From contig JAHDFP010000015.1 in NCBI GenBank assembly GCA_020628095.1, positions 1-64,000 on the forward strand: a stretch of 64,000 nt of DNA. The letters run 5' to 3'. Position 1 is the stretch's first letter; the number at the start of each line of letters is the position of its first letter. Of this stretch, positions 1 to 10,589 are shown in pieces. This stretch comes from Saprospiraceae bacterium. GTDB lineage: Bacteria; Bacteroidota; Bacteroidia; Chitinophagales; Saprospiraceae. The position numbers were made by a program, and so were the translations under genes. The notes beneath the pieces were generated by a model. It did not search any database. It was not told the origin of the DNA and was given only the letters and a program-made list of their open reading frames with translations.

Positions 1-2
1 CG

Positions 3-68
3 ACTTATAGTCGAAATCAAATCTACCGGCTTATAGACGGTAGTAGTTTAATTTTGGAGATGAAGTGA
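3..68 (+). CDS. C-terminal tail of an upstream gene, truncated by the window edge
   Basis: Frame 3 is open from the window edge (TYSRNQIYRLIDGSSLILEMK*) and ends in TGA at 66-68, overlapping a GTG start at 65 (GTGA). Confidence 0.35.
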   Translation, partial: TYSRNQIYRLIDGSSLILEMK

Positions 69-643
69 GTTCCGATGGTTTTGTAACCTATAATCGAATG
101 AAATTTGTACCTGATGATATGGAGCCGATATTTTTCGCTGGAAATAGTAAATGGAAACAAACAGGAATTAATCCCGAAAAATATTTGGGAAAAGAAGTCA
201 AAGTTGGATTGGTGTTAGATGAGAAGAAAATTATTGACCACTCAATTATTTTTCCAACACCATTGAATCCCTCTATTAGCAATGCGGAACAAAGTTCTGA
301 ATTGGTACATTATGTGGAAGCGGATCGAAATAAGATAGAATTATCATGGAATACAACTGTAGGAAATAACGTCGGTAATATCCTTGTTGTTATGAGATTT
401 GAAGGTTATACTAGTGATGATATTTTGGGTAAAAAGTATGAACCATTCACCAAACTGTTTCTATTAGAAGATGACGGATATCAGAAATTGAGTCAAGAAC
501 TATTTCAAGGCATTCCTACAAAAGGATTAGTTTCCTTTGAGTTTTTAAGGGGATATTGGGATGATTCCTTCAAAGCCTTAGATGATAACAATTTTAATAT
601 TAGGATATTTAGTACTTCATTACTTTACACTATTTTGGAGTAG
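65..643 (+). CDS. hypothetical protein, 192 aa
   Basis: Long ORF with GTG start; in-frame TAG at 44-46 limits upstream extension. Confidence 0.6.
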   Translation: MSSDGFVTYNRMKFVPDDMEPIFFAGNSKWKQTGINPEKYLGKEVKVGLVLDEKKIIDHSIIFPTPLNPSISNAEQSSELVHYVEADRNKIELSWNTTVGNNVGNILVVMRFEGYTSDDILGKKYEPFTKLFLLEDDGYQKLSQELFQGIPTKGLVSFEFLRGYWDDSFKALDDNNFNIRIFSTSLLYTILE

Positions 644-647
644 AGAA

Positions 648-1061
648 TCATATGACACTATCAAACTTATCATCAAAGGAATATTTGCCTGATCCTAGTA
701 AGTAGATGGATGCGAATCCAATGAGATAAATAAAAGCGGGTTCTTTAGATGATTCGTTGCCATACATGAACCAAGGGTCCTGACCGTGAACCAGAAAAAT
801 GGCTACTAGCATGGTAATGATCAGTGGCAGAGAAAATAAGCGTGTCTTATATCCTATTATAATAAAAATACAGGCAACAAATTCTGCAATGACGGCTAAT
901 AACAAGGTTATCTCGGCAGAGAGACCTATGAAAGAAAAAAACTTAATTTCTTCTCCTGATAGATATAGCTTAAGCTTTCCCAGACCATGTCCAAGCAACA
1001 TATAAAAGCCAAAACCAAGTCTAAGTACTAAGGCAGCGAGATCGGGATATTGAATAGTCAT
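648..1061 (-). CDS. DoxX-like membrane protein
   Basis: Four hydrophobic helices; LVLRLGFGFYMLLGHGLGKL resembles the DoxX N-terminus. Confidence 0.7.
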   Translation of the reverse strand: MTIQYPDLAALVLRLGFGFYMLLGHGLGKLKLYLSGEEIKFFSFIGLSAEITLLLAVIAEFVACIFIIIGYKTRLFSLPLIITMLVAIFLVHGQDPWFMYGNESSKEPAFIYLIGFASIYLLGSGKYSFDDKFDSVI

Positions 1062-1069
1062 CTTAGTGA

Positions 1070-1483
1070 TTATCCGCCACAGACGATACGTAACTGAGAG
1101 ACTTGCTTAGACCACCAGTCCTTTTGCTCCTGCTCTTCTCCGTCATCACAGAAGTCTGTGATCTCCAGTATAGTCTGTTGAGTTATATCAGATTTATACA
1201 TTCTATATTCCAAATATTCGCCCTCGTCCGAATCTTCAAATTTGAATCTTAACCTTTCCTCCTCTATGTCATCCACTATATGTGCTTGTTCTTCATCTCC
1301 TTCCCATGAGAAAACATATTCGTCCTCAGTCACATCGCACCCTTCACTAAACCATAACACCAGACACTCTGGAGCCGTCAGAAATTTATACAGGATGGAC
1401 GGTGAAGCCTTGAATATGAACTCCATGTCAATTTTCACTCTATCCATTAAAGAAATATTTATTTGTAATGATTTGGTTATCAA
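1070..1483 (-). CDS. START-like / SRPBCC domain protein
   Basis: MEFIFKASPSILYKFLTAPECLVLWFSEGCDV is typical of the Bacteroidota START-like family; the start is probably the internal Met at about 1447. Confidence 0.75.
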   Translation of the reverse strand: MITKSLQINISLMDRVKIDMEFIFKASPSILYKFLTAPECLVLWFSEGCDVTEDEYVFSWEGDEEQAHIVDDIEEERLRFKFEDSDEGEYLEYRMYKSDITQQTILEITDFCDDGEEQEQKDWWSKQVSQLRIVCGG

Positions 1484-1676
1484 AAATATGGGCAGAATAT
1501 ATGATAATTTTTACGAAACAAAAATATTTATAAGAATTATTTGTAATCAGAAACTTTTTTGGTCAAAAATAGATTGAATACAAGCGTAAACTATAGTACA
1601 TTTTGCATTTGATTATTGCGTACAATAGTTATACTTTTGATGCTCAATTTTCCTTAAATACCTGAAATATAAATAG

Positions 1677-2543
1677 ATGCGGCAATTAAAGATTACTAAG
1701 TCCATAACCAATCGTGAAAGCCAATCATTAGAAAAATATTTACAAGAAATCGGGAAAGTTGATCTCCTCACTCCAGAGGAAGAAGTAGATTTAGCAAAGA
1801 AAATCAAGGCAGGAAACCAAGAGGCATTGGAAAAACTAACCAAGGCCAATCTTAGATTTGTGGTTTCTGTAGCCAAGCAATACCAGAATCAGGGATTATC
1901 ATTGAGTGACCTTATTAATGAGGGGAACTTAGGTCTTATTAAGGCTGCCCAGAGATTTGACGAAACGAGAGGATTCAAATTTATCTCTTATGCCGTATGG
2001 TGGATTAGGCAATCTATCCTACAGGCTCTAGCTGAACAATCAAGAATCGTAAGATTACCTTTAAACAAAGTCGGCTCTCTTAATAAAATCAATAGAGCCT
2101 TCTCTGAGTTAGAGCAAGAGTTCGAAAGAGAACCATCATCTGACGAGTTAGCGGAATTATTAGAGATAACGGCGGATGAGGTGGAGACAACCCTCGGTGT
2201 TGCGGCGAGACACGTGTCTATGGATGCGCCTTTTGTCGATGGAGAGGACAACTCTTTGCTGGATGTATTGGAAAACTCTGGTACACCAGGTACAGATAAG
2301 AAACTAGAATACTCTGAATCCCTCAGAAGAGAAATAGAAAGATCACTGAATACTCTTACGGAGAGACAATGTGATGTCATTAAGCTATACTTCGGTATAG
2401 GCATAGAGCATCCGATGTCACTGGAAGATATAGGTGATAGATTTGGGCTAACGCGTGAGCGTGTAAGACAGATCAAGGATAAGGCTATCAACAAACTAAG
2501 ATCTGCTTCTCGTAGCAAATTACTGAAGCATTACCTAGGATAA
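1677..2543 (+). CDS. rpoD: RNA polymerase sigma-70 factor RpoD/SigA, Bacteroidota type
   Basis: [56 protein letters not shown] (region 2) and the C-terminal [18 protein letters not shown] (region 4). Confidence 0.95.
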   Translation: MRQLKITKSITNRESQSLEKYLQEIGKVDLLTPEEEVDLAKKIKAGNQEALEKLTKANLRFVVSVAKQYQNQGLSLSDLINEGNLGLIKAAQRFDETRGFKFISYAVWWIRQSILQALAEQSRIVRLPLNKVGSLNKINRAFSELEQEFEREPSSDELAELLEITADEVETTLGVAARHVSMDAPFVDGEDNSLLDVLENSGTPGTDKKLEYSESLRREIERSLNTLTERQCDVIKLYFGIGIEHPMSLEDIGDRFGLTRERVRQIKDKAINKLRSASRSKLLKHYLG

Positions 2544-2564
2544 TACAAGTACAGGCTTCTACTC

Positions 2565-3029
2565 CTAATTCATATTAAGTGGACGCTTGAGACTATTATG
2601 TAGTGATATAAAGGTCTCTGTCCTTTGTATTCCCCCTATTTGTTGGATTTTGTCAGATATAATTGTTCTGAGATGATCTGTATCACGACTTATTACTTTG
2701 GCAAAAATGCTGTAAGTTCCCGTCGTGTAATGCGCCTCTAAGACCTCATCTATTTCACTTAGTTGTTGAGACACATTATCGTACATTTTACTTTGCTCTA
2801 AAAATATACCTAGAAAGGCTGTTATATCATAGCCCAACTTAGAGTAATCTACATTGAGCTGTGTATTGAGTATAACACCAGCATCCATCAGTTTTTTGAT
2901 TCTGACATGCACAGTTCCACCAGAAATAAACAATTCTTTCCCTATCTCGGCATAGGTTTTTTTGGCGTCCTTCATCAGAATTGATAATATCTTTAGGTCG
3001 GTATTATCAGGTACATAACTTTTCTTCAT
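2565..3029 (-). CDS. Lrp/AsnC family transcriptional regulator
   Basis: N-terminal HTH (DLKILSILMKDAKKTYAEIGKELFISGGTVHVRIKKL) plus an AsnC effector domain. Confidence 0.9.
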   Translation of the reverse strand: MKKSYVPDNTDLKILSILMKDAKKTYAEIGKELFISGGTVHVRIKKLMDAGVILNTQLNVDYSKLGYDITAFLGIFLEQSKMYDNVSQQLSEIDEVLEAHYTTGTYSIFAKVISRDTDHLRTIISDKIQQIGGIQRTETFISLHNSLKRPLNMN

Positions 3030-3145
3030 CTTAATGGGAAATATTTGCGATTATCGTTCTAATAGCCCTAAAAATAGATATGTTTGTCTATTATCCAGAC
3101 TTATTAGCGTAATCTTAACTTTAAACTACTATCCATAATCTATAA

Positions 3146-4714
3146 ATGAGACCAGTCCACGAGCCTCAACAAAATCATATTTTCTTACCTCTCATTGCCG
3201 CAATCGCATGTGCCATCGGATTAGTCGCGGGTTACAAAATCAACTTTAGTAATAACGATTTGGCTCTCATAAAAGTAGAAGAACAATCTCAGAATCTAGG
3301 ATCAAAGACGGGGCAGATAGAAGAAATATTACGTTTTGTAGAAACTAATTATGTAGAGGATATAGAAGAGGACGAAGTTGTGGTAGACGCCATAAATCAT
3401 ATCCTTGAGCAATTGGACCCTCATTCTAATTACATCACTCCAGAAGAAGTAGAGGAGTATAACGAAAAGATGGATGGTGAATACAAAGGGATAGGCATAG
3501 AAACTATTAAGCTGCGCGACACATTCTATATCTCAGGTATCAACGAAGCTGGTCCAGCCTATAAATCAGGTCTGAGAGTAGGTGACGCCATCATAGCCAT
3601 AGATGACAGTATCATCTCAGGAACTAAGACGGAGTATACTGTCATGAGGAAAATGCTCAAAAGAAATACAGATGAAGACATCCAAATAAGTTATTCCAAG
3701 CCAACTACGGAGAATACGGATATCATCAATCTCGTACCAGAAAATATAAGTATTCCCTCTGCTAATCATCTCATCATGGTAGAAGATGATGTCGCGTATA
3801 TCAAAGTGCTCCGGTTCAATGCCAATACCTATAGACAATTTATGGAGTCTATAGAGTCAGTCGGAGAGGAGTTATCTCCGCTCAATCTGATTATAGACCT
3901 CAGAGATAACCCAGGCGGTTACTTACCTGAAGCCATCAATATACTATCTCAACTTTTCCCAGAGAAAGGCAGATTACTGACTTACACGCAAGGTCTGAAT
4001 AGAAAAAAGAGAGAATATCTTACCACGGGCAAACCATTTTATCAGATAGGCAAGATTGCTGTTTTGATTAATAGTGGATCGGCCTCTGGTAGTGAAATAT
4101 TAGCTGGTGCGATACAGGATTGGGATCGCGGATTTATCATTGGGGAACCATCTTATGGTAAGGGACTCGTGCAGGAGTTGTTTCCACTTAATAATGGTGG
4201 AGCACTTCGATTGACAGTAGCTAAATATTATTCTCCTAGCGGCAGACTCATCCAAAAGTCTTACGATAATATCAATGATAATTTCGAGGCGGATACTTCA
4301 TCTCATAGGACCAAGTTACTCTCACGTCAGGTATCAGGTGGTGGCGGCATCGTCCCTGATTATGCCGTGGCAGATTTATATAACGATTATTGCTTTCGCT
4401 ATTTTGATTATATAGATTATTTTCTGATTGATCTTATGAGGAAAAATGACACCTATGAGCTGTCGGATATTTCCTTTACCGATGAGGCATTGACTTCTTT
4501 TATAGAATCAGAGTATTACGAAGAAACTGATAACATCAGGGAAAATTGCCTGTTGGAAGCAGAAAGATTCATTAATGCCCATTATAAAAGAATGAAAGGC
4601 TCGGAGCTGGATTATCTTAATATGGCGATGATAGATGACCCCATGATCGAAAAAGCTCTATCTATTATTTCTGATAGGAAAACCACACTGGCTTTACTCT
4701 CTGATAAAAAATAA
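3146..4714 (+). CDS. S41 family C-terminal processing peptidase with PDZ domain
   Basis: PDZ region (GPAYKSGLRVGDAIIAIDD) and catalytic GSASGSEILAGAIQDWDRGFIIGEPSYGKGLVQ. Confidence 0.95.
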   Translation: MRPVHEPQQNHIFLPLIAAIACAIGLVAGYKINFSNNDLALIKVEEQSQNLGSKTGQIEEILRFVETNYVEDIEEDEVVVDAINHILEQLDPHSNYITPEEVEEYNEKMDGEYKGIGIETIKLRDTFYISGINEAGPAYKSGLRVGDAIIAIDDSIISGTKTEYTVMRKMLKRNTDEDIQISYSKPTTENTDIINLVPENISIPSANHLIMVEDDVAYIKVLRFNANTYRQFMESIESVGEELSPLNLIIDLRDNPGGYLPEAINILSQLFPEKGRLLTYTQGLNRKKREYLTTGKPFYQIGKIAVLINSGSASGSEILAGAIQDWDRGFIIGEPSYGKGLVQELFPLNNGGALRLTVAKYYSPSGRLIQKSYDNINDNFEADTSSHRTKLLSRQVSGGGGIVPDYAVADLYNDYCFRYFDYIDYFLIDLMRKNDTYELSDISFTDEALTSFIESEYYEETDNIRENCLLEAERFINAHYKRMKGSELDYLNMAMIDDPMIEKALSIISDRKTTLALLSDKK

Positions 4715-5266
4715 CTCGCCTTCTTCGTTATAGCTTATAAGCATGCTTGATTTGCCATTATTGTCAGTAGAGCGTCCCGCTCTGAAAGTATAATCGACGG
4801 ATTTTAATATTTGACCTTCTATATCTTCGTAATTAGCTGGAGCAGGTTCTCCCTGCACGTTGGCGGATGTAGAGACGATGGGTTTTCCCAGTTGTGATAT
4901 GACGAGCTTAAGAGTTTCGTCTCTGACGACACGTATGGCAATGGTCTTGTCATCAGTCAACAGATAGTGAGGAATTTTCTTGTTGCCCTTATATATTACA
5001 CTTACGGGCCTGCGGTGATGATATATAAGGGTTTCTATTCTGGGGTGGATAGATTCTATATAGGTTTTAAGGGTTTTTATAGTATCGACTAATAAGATCA
5101 TCTTCTTATGTCGATCCCTTTTTTTGATCTCGAAAATCCGATTTACAGCCTTTTCGTTCATGGCGTCACAGCTCAATCCCCAGATCGTATCGGTCGGGCA
5201 AAGGATTACCTTTCCCTGCTTCAATAGATCACATACTTCGTCCAAATTATCTAAGTGGTTTTCCAT
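4694..5266 (-). CDS. L-threonylcarbamoyladenylate synthase (Sua5/YrdC family)
   Basis: GKVILCPTDTIWGLSCDA and KPIVSTSANVQGEPAP motifs; 21-bp tail-to-tail overlap with the S41 gene. Confidence 0.92.
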   Translation of the reverse strand: MENHLDNLDEVCDLLKQGKVILCPTDTIWGLSCDAMNEKAVNRIFEIKKRDRHKKMILLVDTIKTLKTYIESIHPRIETLIYHHRRPVSVIYKGNKKIPHYLLTDDKTIAIRVVRDETLKLVISQLGKPIVSTSANVQGEPAPANYEDIEGQILKSVDYTFRAGRSTDNNGKSSMLISYNEEGELFFIRE

Positions 5267-5436
5267 AAAATCTTATAGAACTGTCTTTCGTTACATTAAG
5301 GAGTTGTTACTTAGGTGTTTTTACTTTTGGAATAAACGATATATCATTAATTTTAATTTTATACAGAATGTAGATTTTCTCTTTCTAAGCCAACGTTTTT
5401 CTATAATTTGAGATAATCTATTATACAAGACATAGC

Positions 5437-7758
5437 ATGAAGCATAAACGCAACTTCTCCAGACTTTACCTTGCACTCACAATCCTGTTGTTTGGCTCCA
5501 TGAATGTGCAAGGTGCTCACATAGTCGGTGGTGAGGTGTATTATACTTTTGTTAGTTTCAACGCGGATACCACAGAGGTGACGTTCAGGATTGAGATTCC
5601 TATGTACCGTGATGCTTTTAGCGGTGGTGCTCAGTTTGATAGACCGCCAGATGGAGCTATGTTCGGTATATACAGGCAAAGGACGCCTTTGGACTGGTTT
5701 TTTATAGATCGTGTAGGTCCTATAGATCATGGACCTGTCAGCGATGTCGTACAAGCAGATGATCCCTGTGTAGAAGAACCCAGTAATGTAGGAGTGCAGA
5801 CCGCAGTCTATTCTTTCCAGTATACATTCGAGATTATCGACGAAAGTTATATGATCACTTACCAGAGGTGCTGCCGTAACGAGACTATAACTAATATAAG
5901 GGACCCGGGAGACACGGGGGCAGTTTTTGATATAGAGATAACCCCGGAGGCACAGCGATTAGGTAATAGTAGTCCTCAGTTCAATGAGTTCCCGCCTATA
6001 TTTATATGTCAAGGAGCGGATATAGGATTTGATCATTCTGCGATAGACAGAGATGGAGATGTATTGAGATATACTTTTTGTGCGCCATTTGAGTCTGGTG
6101 GAACCGTAGATGCTAATACGGGTAATCTTGGATGCTGCGAGTGTGTAAGACCTAATCCTGTCGATTGCCCACCTAATTATGGCAATGTTACTTTTCTTCC
6201 TCCTTATACCGCACAAGCACCTATGGCTGGCAACCCACTTGTGACCATAGATCAGGTGTCCGGTCTGATAAGTGGCGTCCCTGAGTTATTAGGCCAATTT
6301 GTAGTAGGAGTTTGTGTGGAAGAATTTAGAAACGGCGTAAGAATAGGCACGATACGGCGGGATTTTCAGTTTAATGTTGTGCCGTGTGTCCCTAATGTGG
6401 TTGCAGATTTTGCCTATGAAATTTTAGATACCATTGCCCCTATAGCTGGTGATTGCAAAAAGTTTGAGATAAACTCTTGCGGAGAAAACACTATCCGAAT
6501 ACTTAATGACAGTCAGCAAGAATCTAACATATTCGAATATCACTGGACGTTTTTTAATCCAGATGGATCAGTGCTAAATGATGTCGTCGGTGGGGCAAAT
6601 GTCAGAGATGTTGATGTCACTTTCCCAGACATAGGGGAATACACTGGTCAGATGATAATCAATGAGGGGTCAGACTGCTCAGATACGGCTTGTTTTTTTA
6701 TAAATATTTACCCCAGTATAGATGCAGATTTCAGTTTTGAATACGATACCTGTTCTGCAGGCGAGGTTAGTTTTTTTGATCAAAGTATAACAGGAGCTGC
6801 TGGCGGAATCACTGCATGGCAATGGAACTTCCTAGATGGTAATACGAGTAATCAACAGGATCCAATGCATGAATTTGACCGTCCAGGTATTCTTCCTGTA
6901 AACCTAACTGTGACGGATGACAATAGGTGCTCAGACGAAGTTGTACTCAATGTAGACTGGAGACCTGTGCCTAATCTTATCATCGTAGAGCCTTCTACTT
7001 TTGTGGGTTGTAGTCCATCTGAGATATTTTTTAATAATCTGTCCAGTCCTATTGACTCTACTTACGAGATACTATGGGATTTTGGTGATGGCAATACCAG
7101 CGATCAGATAAGTCCAACACACGTCTTTAATGATCCTGGCAATTATTCTATTTCTCTGACCATAAAATCCCCAGTAGGTTGCGAGACATCTGAGAACTTC
7201 CAATCATGGATAAGAGTACTAGAAGGACCAGAAGCCGACTTCGCATTCTCACCAGAACAACCTAATATTTTCAATAATACCGTATCCTTCACTAATTTAT
7301 CTTTGAGGGATGGCGCATGGCAATGGAACTTTGGAGGAATAGGCTCATCCAGTGACGAAAATCCGACTTATACCTTCCAAGACACGGGTGTCTATGAGGT
7401 CAAGCTCACTGTTTTTCACGAAAGAACAAATTGCACGGATACGATTAGTCAAATAATAGACGTAGAGCCTATTGTAAAATTCTTTATGCCAAACGCATTT
7501 ACACCTAATAATGATACATCCAATGATTTATTTTTGGGTAACGGTTTCTATGATGGTTTGGCAGATTTTACCATGTCTATTTGGAATCGATGGGGGGAAC
7601 TCGTCTTTGAGACAACAGACCCTCGTGACGGCTGGAATGGTCAAAAGAATAACAGCGGTAATTTTTCTCCGCAAGGGGTATATGTATATAAAGTCAGTTA
7701 TATTGGTCCAAGGGGAGATAGAGAGAATCTGGAGGGGCATGTAACCCTGATCAGATAG
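5437..7758 (+). CDS. PKD-domain protein with gliding-motility-type C-terminal domain
   Basis: Repeated PKD modules (WDFGDGNTSDQISPTHVFNDPG) and C-terminal FMPNAFTPNNDTSNDLF...IWNRWGELVFET. Confidence 0.92.
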   Translation: MKHKRNFSRLYLALTILLFGSMNVQGAHIVGGEVYYTFVSFNADTTEVTFRIEIPMYRDAFSGGAQFDRPPDGAMFGIYRQRTPLDWFFIDRVGPIDHGPVSDVVQADDPCVEEPSNVGVQTAVYSFQYTFEIIDESYMITYQRCCRNETITNIRDPGDTGAVFDIEITPEAQRLGNSSPQFNEFPPIFICQGADIGFDHSAIDRDGDVLRYTFCAPFESGGTVDANTGNLGCCECVRPNPVDCPPNYGNVTFLPPYTAQAPMAGNPLVTIDQVSGLISGVPELLGQFVVGVCVEEFRNGVRIGTIRRDFQFNVVPCVPNVVADFAYEILDTIAPIAGDCKKFEINSCGENTIRILNDSQQESNIFEYHWTFFNPDGSVLNDVVGGANVRDVDVTFPDIGEYTGQMIINEGSDCSDTACFFINIYPSIDADFSFEYDTCSAGEVSFFDQSITGAAGGITAWQWNFLDGNTSNQQDPMHEFDRPGILPVNLTVTDDNRCSDEVVLNVDWRPVPNLIIVEPSTFVGCSPSEIFFNNLSSPIDSTYEILWDFGDGNTSDQISPTHVFNDPGNYSISLTIKSPVGCETSENFQSWIRVLEGPEADFAFSPEQPNIFNNTVSFTNLSLRDGAWQWNFGGIGSSSDENPTYTFQDTGVYEVKLTVFHERTNCTDTISQIIDVEPIVKFFMPNAFTPNNDTSNDLFLGNGFYDGLADFTMSIWNRWGELVFETTDPRDGWNGQKNNSGNFSPQGVYVYKVSYIGPRGDRENLEGHVTLIR

Positions 7759-7866
7759 TAAATATTGCTAATACGAAATGTAAATCATTGCCCAAGAAAA
7801 ATTGCAATAGTTAATATTTATTATCATATCTTTGCGCTCCGATTATAGATCGTAAAATCACGCATC

Positions 7867-8223
7867 ATGGATTTGATATCATACGTACACGAGCAACTTA
7901 CTGAGAAGAAAGACCTTCCTAGCTTTAGACCAGGTGATAATGTGGCAGTGAGCTACAAAATCAAAGAGGGCGCTAAGGAAAGAATACAAACCTTCAAGGG
8001 TGACGTAATCCAAATCAACGGCATAGGCTCGACTAAAACATTTACAGTACGTAAGTTATCTAATGGTGTCGGTGTGGAAAGAATATTTCCTTTTAACTCT
8101 CCTATAATAGACACTATAAAAGTCCTCAAAAGAGGTAAGGTAAGACGAGCTAAACTATACTACCTAAGAGACTTAGTAGGTAAAAAAGCTAAGATCAAAG
8201 AGAGAAAATTCGTCAAAAAGTAG
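7867..8223 (+). CDS. rplS: 50S ribosomal protein L19
   Basis: [30 protein letters not shown]...[35 protein letters not shown]. Confidence 0.97.
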   Translation: MDLISYVHEQLTEKKDLPSFRPGDNVAVSYKIKEGAKERIQTFKGDVIQINGIGSTKTFTVRKLSNGVGVERIFPFNSPIIDTIKVLKRGKVRRAKLYYLRDLVGKKAKIKERKFVKK

Positions 8224-8229
8224 GCTGTA

Positions 8230-9093
8230 CTAAAAGCCTCTATAGTTCTTAGCCTCTTTATTACTCAGATTTTTCCATATCATCTTATCCACTAGCTTAG
8301 TAGGCAACCACTTGGATATAAGGCGGAAAGCTATTTTATTTTTAGTTACGAGATAACGTGGTTTGGGGTTTTTAGACTCCAATATATCATAGATGCACTG
8401 GGAGATGACCTCTGATGGTAAGGCGTTTTTTTCAGTATTGGCGATGATTTTGTCCGCCTTTTTGACCATAAATCCATAATCTGTATCCTCATACTTTTGT
8501 AGCGCGCCTTTATTCTTGCTCCATATTTTAGTTTTTATTGGTCCTGGTTCTATGATGGAGACTTTGATATTATAGAGCATTAGCTCGCGTCGGTAAGCAT
8601 CAGACATGGCTTCTAAGGCATATTTCGAGATGCAATAAGCACCCATAAACGGAGAAGTAAAGAGACCAGATACAGAGCCTATCATGATTATTTTGGAAGG
8701 ATCGGTCTGGTTATTCTTTGTTATCAAGGGCAAAAATACATTAGTTATATACTGAGCACTTAGCACATTGACATCTAGCTGCCGTCTCAATTCATTATTA
8801 TCCAATAAGGCCAATGGTCCGGGAATGGCTAATCCCGCATTATTAATGAGTGCGAATATCTCCCTGTCTTGTATTATTTCTTTTACATCGGTGAAGCTCT
8901 TGTCTATGGCATCCTCATCCGTCACATCGAATAATAGACAATCGAAATGTTCTTTCCACTGACTTTTAAGTCTATGTTTGTCTTCGGCTTTGCGGACGCT
9001 ACCGATTACATGATACCCTTTGTCGATGAGGTATTGGCAAGTATCGTATCCTATTCCAGAAGATACTCCAGTTATAATCACAATTTTTCTCAA
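8230..9093 (-). CDS. SDR family oxidoreductase
   Basis: N-terminal VIITGVSSGIGYDT, NNAG, and YCISKYALE catalytic motif. Confidence 0.93.
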   Translation of the reverse strand: MRKIVIITGVSSGIGYDTCQYLIDKGYHVIGSVRKAEDKHRLKSQWKEHFDCLLFDVTDEDAIDKSFTDVKEIIQDREIFALINNAGLAIPGPLALLDNNELRRQLDVNVLSAQYITNVFLPLITKNNQTDPSKIIMIGSVSGLFTSPFMGAYCISKYALEAMSDAYRRELMLYNIKVSIIEPGPIKTKIWSKNKGALQKYEDTDYGFMVKKADKIIANTEKNALPSEVISQCIYDILESKNPKPRYLVTKNKIAFRLISKWLPTKLVDKMIWKNLSNKEAKNYRGF

Positions 9094-9168
9094 AATGAAT
9101 TAAATTTAAAGTGCACTTATTCGATTAGTAATAATTGCAATAAAGCAAGAAAATCTAAAATACCGAGA

Positions 9169-10200
9169 TTGACGCGTGATCTGAAATACTTGTTGGCATA
9201 TATTGTTCCGCTGACTGCGGCATTGGCCTTATTATTCCGAGGATCATTTGCTTTTTTCACGGTTGTTGTGGTATTCGTTTTGATACCTGTATTAGAGATT
9301 TTCTTTCCTCAGAGTACAGATAATCTACCTCAGGAGGTCAGTGAGCGAAAAGCAAGCATGATTTTCTTTGATTGGCTGTTATATCTTAATATTCCTATAG
9401 TCTATGGGTTGTTGTTTTACTTTTTGCATGTTCATAGCCGGTATCCTCTGTCAGGTATAGAGATCGTAGGTCTTATCTTCTCTTTGGGTATATTCTTAGG
9501 GTCCAATGGTATCAATGTCGCTCATGAGCTCGGTCATCGTGATGAGTGGTATCATAAAGTATTTGCTGCTTTATTATTACTTCCTGCCATGTACATGCAC
9601 TTTACCATCGAGCACAACCTAGGACACCACAAAAATGTAGGAACTAAAGAAGACCCGGCCACAGCGCGTTTTGGAGAACCACTTTATACTTTTTGGATCA
9701 GGTCTATGAGTATGTCCTATATTAACGCATGGAAAATACAGCTGAAATTGCTCAAGCAAAACAATAAGGCCTTCTTAGACTTAAGTAATAAGATGATGTT
9801 ATTTACACTTGCGCAGGTGTTATGGGTCGTAGGATTATACAGCTTATATGGAGGATGGGTTACTCTTTATATGATGATTATCGCTCTGGTTGCCGTGCTA
9901 TTATTAGAGACGATTAATTATATAGAACATTATGGTCTGATGAGAGAACGGATAGGAGAGCGTTACGAGCGTGTAAGACCTGAGCACTCGTGGAATTCTA
10001 ATCATGAACTCGGTCGGATATTATTATACGAGCTGACAAGACATTCTGACCATCATTATATATCTAATAAAAAATATCAACTACTAGATCACCATGACGA
10101 GGCGAGGCAATTACCCTTTGGTTATCCAGGGAGTATGCTATTATCATTCGTACCACCGTTATGGTATAAAATAATGCATCGTAGAATAGAAGCTAGATAA
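9169..10200 (+). CDS. alkane 1-monooxygenase-like membrane di-iron hydroxylase
   Basis: Histidine boxes HELGHRDE, EHNLGHHKNVGT, NYIEHYGL and RHSDHH. The track start at 8947 runs into the divergent SDR gene; an in-frame TTG at 9169 is a better start. Confidence 0.85.
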   Translation: MTRDLKYLLAYIVPLTAALALLFRGSFAFFTVVVVFVLIPVLEIFFPQSTDNLPQEVSERKASMIFFDWLLYLNIPIVYGLLFYFLHVHSRYPLSGIEIVGLIFSLGIFLGSNGINVAHELGHRDEWYHKVFAALLLLPAMYMHFTIEHNLGHHKNVGTKEDPATARFGEPLYTFWIRSMSMSYINAWKIQLKLLKQNNKAFLDLSNKMMLFTLAQVLWVVGLYSLYGGWVTLYMMIIALVAVLLLETINYIEHYGLMRERIGERYERVRPEHSWNSNHELGRILLYELTRHSDHHYISNKKYQLLDHHDEARQLPFGYPGSMLLSFVPPLWYKIMHRRIEAR

Positions 10201-10205
10201 GAATT

Positions 10206-10589
10206 ATGAGAGGATACTATATTATTTGCATAGTGATAATCAGTACGATATTTTCGTGTAAGACGGATAATACAGAACCTATATTGGTGGAATCTATCCA
10301 AGGCAAGTGGCTGATAGAAGAGGCATTTCGTAATAATAGAAAGACAGATCTCCTGAGAAATGGCTATTTCGAGATAACGGATTCTACTTTTTCTACCAAT
10401 ATAAATCCTCAGGGAATCAAAACATCACGATATACATATATAGACAACAAGATTACCATAAGAGAAGAAGAGGAAGAGCATACAGTCTATAACGTGGAAT
10501 ACGCCACGGAAGATACTCTAAGAATGAATACCTCTTTTGGTCATTTTGATTTTAAGTTCATGACCGTCAAGGAGAAGGATGATAAATAG
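10206..10589 (+). CDS. lipocalin-like small lipoprotein
   Basis: Lipobox (IISTIFSCK) followed by IQGKWLIEEAFRNNRKTDLL; next gene overlaps by 11 bp. Confidence 0.6.
   Translation: MRGYYIICIVIISTIFSCKTDNTEPILVESIQGKWLIEEAFRNNRKTDLLRNGYFEITDSTFSTNINPQGIKTSRYTYIDNKITIREEEEEHTVYNVEYATEDTLRMNTSFGHFDFKFMTVKEKDDK

Noticed and set aside
1988-2518. 176-aa minus-strand ORF within rpoD
   Set aside because: Antisense shadow ORF of a strongly conserved gene; the same applies to most other short track ORFs nested opposite confident CDSs.
8947-9168. N-terminal extension of the alkane-monooxygenase-like ORF in the track
   Set aside because: It overlaps the divergent SDR coding region and has no family resemblance; the TTG at 9169 fits the start of the conserved domain.
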